In this document: positions 26,729 to 34,042 of the stretch, piece by piece
Position numbering within the stretch: the stretch's first letter is position 1
Layout: each line of letters opens with the position of its first letter
Assembly: GCA_947074275.1 (NCBI GenBank)
Contig: CAMTPA010000007.1
Coordinates: forward strand, 1-53,740
Source of the DNA: an uncultured Bacteroides sp.
GTDB taxonomy: Bacteria; Bacteroidota; Bacteroidia; Bacteroidales; Bacteroidaceae
Reading direction: 5' to 3'
Length of the DNA: 53,740 nt
Made by a program: the position numbers and the translations under genes
The notes under the pieces: model-generated
The model's input: only the letters and a program-made list of their open reading frames with translations
Databases searched by the model: none
Told to the model about the DNA's origin: nothing

Positions 26729-27459
26729 TATTCTTCGTCTACAACTGGTTTCATATTGGTGTAAACGTTTTGCACGTCCTCATCATCCTCCAAACGTTCC
26801 ACCATTTTCTCGATAGTAGCGCGTTGTTCTTCATCCAAATCTTTCTCATCGTTGGGGATACGAGTGAACTCAGCCGCTTTTACTTCAAAACCATTGTCTT
26901 CAAGATATTTTTGAATTTGTGCGAATGACTTAGGATCACCATAGATTGTGATTTCCTCTTCATCCTCATCATATTCATCTTCTACACCATAGTCGATAAG
27001 TTCAAGAATTAATTCATCCATCTCCAAACCATCTTTCTTTGCAATAGTAAACATCGATTTCCAGCTAAAGATGAAATCCAAGCTACCTGATGTGCCCAAC
27101 GAACCACCAAATTTATTGAAGATGCTACGTACATTGGCAACTGTACGAGTGGTGTTATCGGTAGCTGTTTCTACAAATACAGCGATACCAAAAGGGCCAT
27201 ATCCCTCGTAGTTCATCTCTTTGTAGTCTTTCTGGTCTTTGCCCAACGCATTCTTAATAGCACGTTCCACATTGTCTTTCGGCATATTTTCGCGCTTTGC
27301 AGTAGCTACTACTGCGCGTAGTGCTGGGTTGTTTTCAGGATCGGGACCGCCAGCTTTAACGGCGATAGCGATTTGTTTTCCAATTCTTGTAAAAGTACGG
27401 GCCATATTACCCCATCTTTTCATCTTGGTTGCTTTTCTATATTCGAACGCTCTTCCCAT
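26728..27459 (-). CDS. YebC/PmpR family transcriptional or translational regulator
   Basis: A 243-residue YebC/PmpR protein, known as a DNA-binding regulator and, in more recent work, a ribosome-associated factor. The N terminus MGRAFEYRKATKMKRWGNMA is the Bacteroidota form of the usual MAGHSKW start. AVKAGGPDPENNPAL, RENMPKDNVERAIKNA and YEGYGPFGIAVFVE are family hallmarks. Length is normal. It lies 38 bp after pheT and overlaps the TSCPD gene by one base. Confidence 0.95.
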   Translation of the reverse strand: MGRAFEYRKATKMKRWGNMARTFTRIGKQIAIAVKAGGPDPENNPALRAVVATAKRENMPKDNVERAIKNALGKDQKDYKEMNYEGYGPFGIAVFVETATDNTTRTVANVRSIFNKFGGSLGTSGSLDFIFSWKSMFTIAKKDGLEMDELILELIDYGVEDEYDEDEEEITIYGDPKSFAQIQKYLEDNGFEVKAAEFTRIPNDEKDLDEEQRATIEKMVERLEDDEDVQNVYTNMKPVVDEE

Positions 27460-27497
27460 TGGTATATGTTTTTAATATTGTTATTTATAAGATTTTG

Positions 27498-29960
27498 TTA
27501 TCTAAGTTTTGCACCCAACTTGTCTTCCAAATTCTTAATAAGTTTAGACATTATCTTATCAATCTGTTTGTCATTCAAGGTTTGAGTTTCGTCTTGAAGC
27601 ATAAAGCTTACCGCATACGATTTCTTACCTGCCTCGAGATTTTTCCCTTCATACACATCAAACAGTTCTACTGATTTCAATAGTTTCTTTTCTGTATCGT
27701 AGGCTATTTTCTCTATTTCAGCAAATTGCACTTGTTTGTCGAGCAATAATGCCAAATCACGACGTACGGCTGGATATTTAGAAATTTCTTTGTAGCTTAC
27801 CTTCACCGAACGAATTGCTTTCATCAACTCTTTCCAATTGAGGTCGGCAAAGAATACATCATTGTCAATATCAAAGTTCTTCAGTTGTTTTCTTGCCACA
27901 ACTCCCAATACAGCCAAGCGTTTTCCGCCGCGTGTATTCACCGATAGAGCTGCCGAGAAGATGTCATCGGTAAGATTGCCTATCACTAAGTTGCGCATAT
28001 CAAGTCCTAAACGAGTGAATATATCTTCGACATAGGCTTTTAGTTCGTATACCGAGCTATCTTCATCGGTGTGTGCCCACGAGTTTGAAACACGCTTACC
28101 AGTAACCCACATACCCAAATGATAATCTTCAGAGTAAGGAGCCAACACCTTTTCGGGGTTGCGTTTATCGGCATCGTAGTAGTAGCAATTGCCAAACTCA
28201 AAAAATTTCAAATCGGCACTTTTGCGGTTGGCGTTGTAGGCGATGCTTTCTAAGCCTCCAAACAAGAGTGTCTGACGCATACAGTTCAAATCGTTGCTGA
28301 GAGGATTCATCAACATCACCAATTTGCTGGCTGAATATGCTTCTAAACCTTCGTAGTAGGCAGCCGCCGTGAGCGAATTGTTGAGTATTTCATTGAAACC
28401 ACAACCCACCAATTGCTCTGCAATCAGGTTTTGAAGTTTATTCGATTTATCTTCTTCGCCTTTGGTGGTGAGGCTCGATTTCAAAGTAGTTGGAATTTCT
28501 ACGTTGTTGTATCCATAGATACGTAGAATATCCTCAATCACGTCGCAGTCGCGCTGCACATCCACACGATAAGGAGGTACTGATAACTTCAAACCTTCGG
28601 TAGTCTCTTCGAGCACTTTCATTTCGAGGCTTGTCACAATGTGTTTCACCGTATCTACGGGAATCACTTTACCTATAAGTGTGTTAATTTTATGATAAGT
28701 CACATCTACGATGAAATCTTCCATCGCTACGGGATAAATATCCTTGATTTCGCTTGATATAGTGCCGCCAGCCAACTCTTTAATCATCATAGCTGCCAGT
28801 TTCAAGCAGTAGATTGTGATGTTGGGGTCGATGCCACGTTCAAAACGGAATGAAGCATCTGTATTTAAACCGTGGCGGCGAGCTGTTTTGCGCACCCACG
28901 TTGGATTGAAGTAAGCACTTTCGATAAACACATTGGTGGTTTCTTCGGTAGAACCAGAGTCTAAGCCACCAAATACACCAGCAATACACATCGCCTCTTC
29001 TTTGTTACAAATCATCAGGTCGCGATCACTAAGTTTGCGTTCCACACCGTCGAGAGTAATAAATGAAGTTCCTTCGGACATTGTTTTCACAATCACTTCA
29101 CCGCCTTTTATTTTATCTGCATCAAAGCAGTGCAGTGGTTGCCCAAAAGCGTGAACGATGTAGTTGGTTATATCAACTACATTATTTATAGGGCGCACAC
29201 CGATTAGTTGCAATTTGTCTTTCAGCCATTCGGGGCTTTCGGCCACTTTCACGCCTTTCACCGTCACACCTGCATAGCGTGGGCAAGCTTCAGTATTTTC
29301 TATCGCTACTTCAATATTCAAGTCGTGATTGTCTACCTTAAAATCTTCTACCGAGGGGCGTTGCAAAGAGGTAGTCTTACCATTTTGCAGCAAATAGGCA
29401 TACAAATCGCGCGCTACACCGTAGTGAGAGCAAGCGTCAGCACGATTGGGCGTGATGTCTACTTCGAGCACGTAGTCGCTCTTGATGTTATAATAATCTT
29501 TCGCCAATGTGCCTGGCACCGCTTCGGCTGGAAGTACAATGATGCCTTCGTGCGAAGCACCGATACCGATTTCATCTTCGGCACAAATCATACCGATAGA
29601 TTCTACACCGCGAATTTTCGATTTCTTAATGGTGAAGCAGTCGTCGCCGCTATAAAGCTTTGTGCCCAGTGTAGCCACCACCACTTTTTGTCCAGCAGCT
29701 ACATTTGCCGCACCACACACAATTTGTGTTGGTTCGCCATTGCCTAAGTTCACGGTGGTGATGTGCAAGTGATCCGAGTTTGGATGATCTTCGCAAGTCA
29801 ACACTTCGCCAATCACCAAGCCTTCCAACCCACCTTTGATGGTTTGCACCTCTTCTACTCCTCCAGTTTCGAGCCCAACGGATGTCAGTGCATCAGCCAC
29901 CTCTTCGGGAGTGAGGTCGAAACCAACATACTCTTTCAGCCAATTATAAGAGATATTCAT
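27498..29960 (-). CDS. pheT: Phenylalanine--tRNA ligase beta subunit
   Basis: An 820-residue subunit that forms the (alpha-beta)2 PheRS and attaches Phe to tRNA-Phe in the cytosol. Domain order is normal: N-terminal MNISYNWLKEYVGF, the EMAP-like tRNA-binding domain (GLVIGEVLTCEDHPNSDHL), B3/B4 editing domain, B5 (VDITPNRADACSHYGVARDL and the DVQRDCDVIEDILRIYGY region), a catalytic-like core, and the anticodon-binding FDX-ACB domain at the end (KYPAVRRDLALLL). The alpha subunit gene is not in this window. A -7 element lies at 30003-30010, 43 nt upstream of the ATG. Confidence 0.97.
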   Translation of the reverse strand: MNISYNWLKEYVGFDLTPEEVADALTSVGLETGGVEEVQTIKGGLEGLVIGEVLTCEDHPNSDHLHITTVNLGNGEPTQIVCGAANVAAGQKVVVATLGTKLYSGDDCFTIKKSKIRGVESIGMICAEDEIGIGASHEGIIVLPAEAVPGTLAKDYYNIKSDYVLEVDITPNRADACSHYGVARDLYAYLLQNGKTTSLQRPSVEDFKVDNHDLNIEVAIENTEACPRYAGVTVKGVKVAESPEWLKDKLQLIGVRPINNVVDITNYIVHAFGQPLHCFDADKIKGGEVIVKTMSEGTSFITLDGVERKLSDRDLMICNKEEAMCIAGVFGGLDSGSTEETTNVFIESAYFNPTWVRKTARRHGLNTDASFRFERGIDPNITIYCLKLAAMMIKELAGGTISSEIKDIYPVAMEDFIVDVTYHKINTLIGKVIPVDTVKHIVTSLEMKVLEETTEGLKLSVPPYRVDVQRDCDVIEDILRIYGYNNVEIPTTLKSSLTTKGEEDKSNKLQNLIAEQLVGCGFNEILNNSLTAAAYYEGLEAYSASKLVMLMNPLSNDLNCMRQTLLFGGLESIAYNANRKSADLKFFEFGNCYYYDADKRNPEKVLAPYSEDYHLGMWVTGKRVSNSWAHTDEDSSVYELKAYVEDIFTRLGLDMRNLVIGNLTDDIFSAALSVNTRGGKRLAVLGVVARKQLKNFDIDNDVFFADLNWKELMKAIRSVKVSYKEISKYPAVRRDLALLLDKQVQFAEIEKIAYDTEKKLLKSVELFDVYEGKNLEAGKKSYAVSFMLQDETQTLNDKQIDKIMSKLIKNLEDKLGAKLR

Positions 29961-30002
29961 ATATGATTCGTTTTTATTGTATTGTTCTCAAAAAAAGACT
30001 TG

Positions 30003-30010
30003 CAAAGTTA
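30003..30010 (-). promoter_or_regulatory. -7 promoter element for the pheT operon
   Basis: The reverse strand reads TAACTTTG (TAnnTTTG), with a 42-nt gap to the ATG at 29960. Confidence 0.65.
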
Positions 30011-30088
30011 ATAAGTTTTTTTGGTTGAATAAGGTTGTAGAGATAGAAAAACACACTTCGCATAAAAAATAGAAGCCAATAACTATCA

Positions 30089-30112
30089 ATGTACAAATCA
30101 TTGTTTGTACAT
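30089..30112. promoter_or_regulatory. Inverted repeat over the ArsF-like gene promoter (candidate operator)
   Basis: ATGTACAAA (30089-30097) and TTTGTACAT (30104-30112) are perfect reverse complements with a 6-nt spacer. The right arm overlaps the -7 element at 30108-30115, a typical position for repressor binding. Confidence 0.6.
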
Positions 30113-30115
30113 TTG
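30108..30115 (+). promoter_or_regulatory. -7 promoter element for the ArsF-like / HD genes
   Basis: TACATTTG (TAnnTTTG), 37 nt before the ATG at 30152. This excludes the longer frame that would start at 30089. Confidence 0.65.
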
Positions 30116-30151
30116 TCAACTAATTTTCGCTTTTATAAACATAATATTAAA

Positions 30152-30682
30152 ATGAGACGGATATTTTTCGCATTTATTGCGCTATGTGCGTTGACAGGAT
30201 GTCAACCCAAGCTTCCCCAGCCTATTGGGCCGTCGGAAACAAAAAACAACCCTGCGCCTACACGCTATGTAGAGGTTCTTTTCTTTCACACACGACGAAA
30301 CTTCACCGATTGCGAAAGAGTGAAAGCAGCAACCAATGAAGTCTTGGATGAAAACTTTACGAAACAACTCGAAAAGGGTGAAGTCACTTTTCAGAGCATC
30401 GACCTCAACACGTCGGGCGGAAACAAAACGGGAAGAGACTACGGTGTAAATGGGCCTGCACTCTTTGTAAACTTGTGGAACGATGGGAAAGAAGAGAAAT
30501 ACAACATCACATCGTATGCTTTCAAAAACACTCAAGACTCTATGGCTGTGCTCAAAAATGTGCTTAAGCAAGCTGTTGGCGAGCTTTTGCACGGAAAGCC
30601 TACTCAATTAGAACAAGATACAATAAACAATGAATCACACAAAAGATCGAATCGCCAAAAAGGTGGTAGAGTATTACGCTAA
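30152..30682 (+). CDS. ArsF-like (nitroreductase-subunit type) lipoprotein with altered thioredoxin motif
   Basis: A 176-residue lipoprotein. The lipobox is LTGC with Cys17 after the signal MRRIFFAFIALCA. The body resembles the thioredoxin-fold family annotated as nitrophenyl compound nitroreductase subunit ArsF (VEVLFFH, a Cys near 54, KNTQ and VNGPALFVNLW segments). Family members usually have a CxxC; here the first Cys position is Phe (NFTDC, only Cys54 left), so dithiol redox activity looks lost. The usual redox partner genes are absent. The last 53 bp overlap the following HD gene in another frame, and the C-terminal tail (after HGKPTQLEQ) is basic and poorly conserved-looking. Confidence 0.7.
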   Translation: MRRIFFAFIALCALTGCQPKLPQPIGPSETKNNPAPTRYVEVLFFHTRRNFTDCERVKAATNEVLDENFTKQLEKGEVTFQSIDLNTSGGNKTGRDYGVNGPALFVNLWNDGKEEKYNITSYAFKNTQDSMAVLKNVLKQAVGELLHGKPTQLEQDTINNESHKRSNRQKGGRVLR

Positions 30683-31136
30683 GTTTAAAGCACTGAAGCG
30701 CGAAGATGTGCTGCACACACAAGAGGTGGTAGCATACACCCGAATGATTGCCGCGGGCGAAGGATGGGACGATAAAAAGACTGCACTTATCGAAATGGCT
30801 GCGTGGCTACACGACATAGGTTGCCCACGCTCGAAAGAGATTTATGGCAATTCGCTGCCAGTGAATCAGCAAAATGTAGGTAGAGAGGTGGCTTGCGAAT
30901 TGCTGGCCGATGTAGACGAACTGAGCAGCGACGAGAAAAGTTGGCTCGAAAACGTAGTGGGCACACACCATCAATATCCCAAGGCGGTGGAATATGACTT
31001 CCTACCACTTTTTGAGGCCGATTTAATTGTGAACGTGCTGTCGGGTTATCATCCTAAAGAGAAAGCAGGGCATCTATACAACACGATGATGACCACCCAC
31101 ACAGGCCGAGTTTTATTTAAGCTAATGACCGACTGA
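30630..31136 (+). CDS. HD-domain phosphohydrolase
   Basis: A 168-residue cytosolic HD-superfamily protein. The metal ligands are visible as His29 (VLHTQEVV), His61-Asp62 (AAWLHDIG) and a downstream Asp (LFEADLIVN). HD proteins of this size hydrolyse nucleotides or related phosphates; the substrate is unknown. The ATG at 30630 lies 53 bp inside the upstream lipoprotein gene and no later start would preserve the domain's first helix, so the overlap is real. A long hairpin (31156-31223) follows. Confidence 0.85.
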   Translation: MNHTKDRIAKKVVEYYAKFKALKREDVLHTQEVVAYTRMIAAGEGWDDKKTALIEMAAWLHDIGCPRSKEIYGNSLPVNQQNVGREVACELLADVDELSSDEKSWLENVVGTHHQYPKAVEYDFLPLFEADLIVNVLSGYHPKEKAGHLYNTMMTTHTGRVLFKLMTD

Positions 31137-31155
31137 CACTATCGGGGAAGAATGT

Positions 31156-31223
31156 AAACAATTGATGCGCCAACTGTTCACTATCAATATGATAACAATG
31201 AACAGTTGGCGCATCAGTTGTTT
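31156..31223. terminator. Long hairpin between converging HD and dnaB genes
   Basis: A 25-bp stem (31156-31180 with 31199-31223, one G-U) around an 18-nt loop. The stem includes the CAACTGTT/AACAGTTG repeat core. There is only a weak T-run (TTTATACTTATTT), so termination is probable but it could also be a palindromic repeat element. Confidence 0.6.
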
Positions 31224-31244
31224 ATACTTATTTATCGCTCTATT

Positions 31245-32798
31245 TTAGAATGGCAATGGCCCATCGGAAGGATTGAATGGCACATCGTTGCTACCAAACT
31301 CGGCAGGCGGCGGTGGCGGTGGCGCAGACACTCCACCAGCATTCATCCGAGAACCCATCATTCCAGCGGGGGCATTAGGCATTGGTATCACCATATCGTC
31401 ATCGGGGTTGGAGAAGCGTGTGAACTCGCCCTTGAAGCGGAGCAACACATCGCCCACCGCACCGTTACGGTGCTTGGCAATCACAATTTCGGCCATACCC
31501 CGCAAGTCGTTTCCTTTGTCGTCTTGGTATATCTTATAATACTCGGGGCGATGAATGAAGCACACCATATCGGCATCCTGCTCAATGGCTCCCGATTCTC
31601 GGAGGTCACTCAGCTGCGGACGTTTTCCTTCAATACCCTCACGACTCTCTACACCACGATTTAGCTGCGACAGAGCTATGATGGGAATGTTCAACTCTTT
31701 GGCAAGTCCTTTGAGCGAACGCGAAATGGTACTCACCTCTTCTTGGCGACTACCAAAAGCCATACCACTGGCATTCATCAGCTGAAGATAGTCGATAATG
31801 AGAATACGAACACCATGTTCACGCACCAGCCTTCGCGCTTTCGTACGAAGTTCAAACACCGATAACGACGGAGTATCGTCTACATAGAGGGGCGCATCAA
31901 GCAAATCTTTCAACTTGTAATCGAGCTGTTGCCATTCGTAGGCTGCAAGCTGACCGCTTTTTATCTTTTCACTCGGAATCTCGCACACGTTGGAAATAAG
32001 ACGATTTACCAACTGCACGTTGCTCATTTCGAGCGAGAAAAGTGCCACGGGATTGCGGAAATTGACAGCGATATTTTTTGCCATAGAAAGCACAAACGCA
32101 GTCTTACCCATCGCAGGACGTGCGGCAATGATTATCAAGTCGGAGTTTTGCCACCCCGAAGTCATCTTATCGAGCTTGGTGTATCCGCTTTCAAGACCGC
32201 TCAAACCATCGGCTCGGGCTGCCGCTTTTTGTATGAGCTGATACGCTTCGCTAATCACCGGGTTGATTTGCGTATAGTCTTTTTTCAAGTTGCGTTGCGA
32301 AATCTCAAACAACTTACCTTCTGCTTCTTGCATCAAGTCATCCACATCAAGTGTTTCGTCGAATGCCTTGGTTTGAATACCACTCGTAAAGGTAATCAGT
32401 TCGCGAGCCAAATACTTTTGCGCAATGATGCGTGCGTGATATTCAATGTGAGCCGACGAAGCAACTTTGCTACTGAGCTGCGTGATGTAGAAAGGCCCAC
32501 CTACATCTTTCAGGTCGCCCCGCTTGGTGAGTTGTTCTTTTACGGTAAGAATATCTACTGGCTGCTGATTGATGGCGAGGTCGGTAATAGCAGCATATAT
32601 CAACTGATGACGACGCTCGTAGAATGATTCGGGACGAAGTATTTCGCTCACAAGCGAATATGCGTCTTTTTCTATCATCAACGCTCCAAGCACTGCTTCT
32701 TCCAGCTCGGAAGCCTGTGGCTGTATGCGACCATAATCGGTGATGGGTTGTGGCATATTCGATTTGCTGCTGCGGCTACTTCTTCTTTGTTCGGCCAT
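31245..32798 (-). CDS. dnaB: Replicative DNA helicase DnaB
   Basis: A 517-residue hexameric helicase that unwinds DNA at the replication fork. The N-terminal DnaB primase-interaction domain (ASELEEAVLGALMIEKDAY onwards) precedes the RecA-like ATPase with Walker A ARPAMGKTAF, Walker B ILIIDYLQLM and the DLRESGAIEQDADMV segment. The C-terminal tail is unusual in being rich in Gly, Met and Pro, with seven consecutive Pro, and ends DGPLPF; such tails vary among Bacteroidota. No intein is present. A -7 element is at 32879-32886. Confidence 0.96.
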   Translation of the reverse strand: MAEQRRSSRSSKSNMPQPITDYGRIQPQASELEEAVLGALMIEKDAYSLVSEILRPESFYERRHQLIYAAITDLAINQQPVDILTVKEQLTKRGDLKDVGGPFYITQLSSKVASSAHIEYHARIIAQKYLARELITFTSGIQTKAFDETLDVDDLMQEAEGKLFEISQRNLKKDYTQINPVISEAYQLIQKAAARADGLSGLESGYTKLDKMTSGWQNSDLIIIAARPAMGKTAFVLSMAKNIAVNFRNPVALFSLEMSNVQLVNRLISNVCEIPSEKIKSGQLAAYEWQQLDYKLKDLLDAPLYVDDTPSLSVFELRTKARRLVREHGVRILIIDYLQLMNASGMAFGSRQEEVSTISRSLKGLAKELNIPIIALSQLNRGVESREGIEGKRPQLSDLRESGAIEQDADMVCFIHRPEYYKIYQDDKGNDLRGMAEIVIAKHRNGAVGDVLLRFKGEFTRFSNPDDDMVIPMPNAPAGMMGSRMNAGGVSAPPPPPPAEFGSNDVPFNPSDGPLPF

Positions 32799-32878
32799 TA
32801 TTTGTATCTCTTTATTTTCGATGTTCTAATTTCAAATCACTTCTTCTCATCTCTCGAAAATGCAAATGAAAAGGATGA

Positions 32879-32886
32879 CAAAGATA
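32879..32886 (-). promoter_or_regulatory. -7 promoter element for dnaB
   Basis: The reverse strand reads TATCTTTG, about 80 nt upstream of the dnaB ATG. Between this element and the PIN gene (32887-33040) the sequence is AT-rich with nothing further I can support. Confidence 0.6.
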
Positions 32887-33040
32887 AGGTAAAAAATAGG
32901 CTATTAATAAGCGCGCCCAATAAAAAATAGTATTTGTTAATGGAGTCGCTGAATAATTACGAACAATAATCTCGCTTTTACTATATAATTCTTTTCAGAA
33001 TTGAGGGTGTGTCAAAACAAAACAGGTTACTGCGGTTTCA

Positions 33041-33595
33041 TCAACCATCTTTGGCATCATTGCCATAAAATCCTCTATGAGCCGAAAGAATATCAATACT
33101 GCTTTGTTTAAAGTCAGTGTCATTAGTCACCAAAATATAACCTTTATGCTCACAAAGATGCTCTATGACTTTATCATTATAATCCAACGAATCAACGATG
33201 AGAATAGATTGTATGTCCATCTTATCCATAATCTCGCCATCAACCATCACATACTTTAATATATTCTTTACTAAACTATTGGCGTGTTCTACGGCCTCTT
33301 CGCCTTCGGAGGTATCTCTGAATTTTTTAAATGGAACCACATTGTCAGCTGTTAGTGTTCTCATCTTGGCTTCATATTCGATACGGAGAATACGATTTAT
33401 AAACTCCGACAAAACAGTATTGTCTATATACATATTAATATGACGATTTAACATATTCATATATAAATTTGAATATGCACGTGAAGCCCAATCTACCGTA
33501 TGGCTATAAAAAAGGTACAAGAGAATGTTGGTATCAAAGAAGAAGTTTCTTGCAGCCAATCTTTCCAGATCTCTTATTTCATATCTTGCAGCCAT
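33041..33595 (-). CDS. PIN-domain protein, putative ribonuclease
   Basis: A 184-residue PIN-fold protein. Acidic active-site candidates appear in the right order: Asp21 (FFFDTNILLY), Glu64 (TVLSEFINR), Asp135/138/141 (VDSLDYND) and Asp159/161 (VTNDTDF). PIN proteins are metal-dependent RNases, often VapC-type toxins, but this one is longer than typical VapC (~130 aa). It starts 4 bp after the stop of the STAS-like gene, so the two form an operon with the PIN protein second, as in many toxin-antitoxin pairs. Toxicity and target are not visible. No strong promoter element was seen for the pair. Confidence 0.85.
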   Translation of the reverse strand: MAARYEIRDLERLAARNFFFDTNILLYLFYSHTVDWASRAYSNLYMNMLNRHINMYIDNTVLSEFINRILRIEYEAKMRTLTADNVVPFKKFRDTSEGEEAVEHANSLVKNILKYVMVDGEIMDKMDIQSILIVDSLDYNDKVIEHLCEHKGYILVTNDTDFKQSSIDILSAHRGFYGNDAKDG

Positions 33596-33599
33596 AGTG

Positions 33600-33947
33600 T
33601 CACTCCTCTATAATATTAGAGATACATTGATCCATTGCTTCTTGGTGAGTATAATAATTCGGAGAGCGTTTTATCACCTTATTCCAAATATGTTGGAAAT
33701 CTTCATGCAAATCTTCTACTGACAAATGAGATTCTACATATGGTGCATCAAAATCCTTAAACAATTGACCAACAGCTGTATTTAAGAAGGCGGCAATCAC
33801 CAATTCTATTCCTTCAAAAGAAAGTCGCACCAACTTGTCTTCACTCAACGTGTTGCGCAACAAAAGATAAATCTTCTCGCCATCTGCCGTGTCAATGCAA
33901 TAAATGGTCTTTATTGCGTTTTTCACACCTATCTTTATTGTTTCCAT
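33600..33947 (-). CDS. STAS-like (DUF4325) domain protein, partner of the PIN protein
   Basis: A 115-residue cytosolic protein. The central RLSFEGIELVIAAFLNTAVG (about 40-60) matches the strand-helix pattern of the STAS-like DUF4325 domain, which resembles anti-sigma-antagonist folds. Function is unknown. No helix-turn-helix or AbrB-type DNA-binding region is apparent, so if it is an antitoxin it would act by protein contact rather than as a standard VapB. It is the first gene of the pair, 4 bp before the PIN gene. The STAS-like call rests on pattern recognition without a search. Confidence 0.65.
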   Translation of the reverse strand: METIKIGVKNAIKTIYCIDTADGEKIYLLLRNTLSEDKLVRLSFEGIELVIAAFLNTAVGQLFKDFDAPYVESHLSVEDLHEDFQHIWNKVIKRSPNYYTHQEAMDQCISNIIEE

Positions 33948-34042
33948 AATCTTTGTTTATTACAACTGAAACAGATAAGCCGATAGCATTGTTTTATTAC
34001 ATCTGAATTTATTCGTTTGGCCTATTCTGAAATTAGACTTAA

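Noticed and set aside
31929..32627. A 232-codon open frame antisense to dnaB
   Set aside because: The dnaB frame is intact with all motifs; the antisense product shows no domain or promoter.
33041..33947. Standard VapBC pair
   Set aside because: The upstream partner lacks an AbrB, RHH or HTH pattern and looks like a STAS-like fold, and the PIN protein is longer than VapC.
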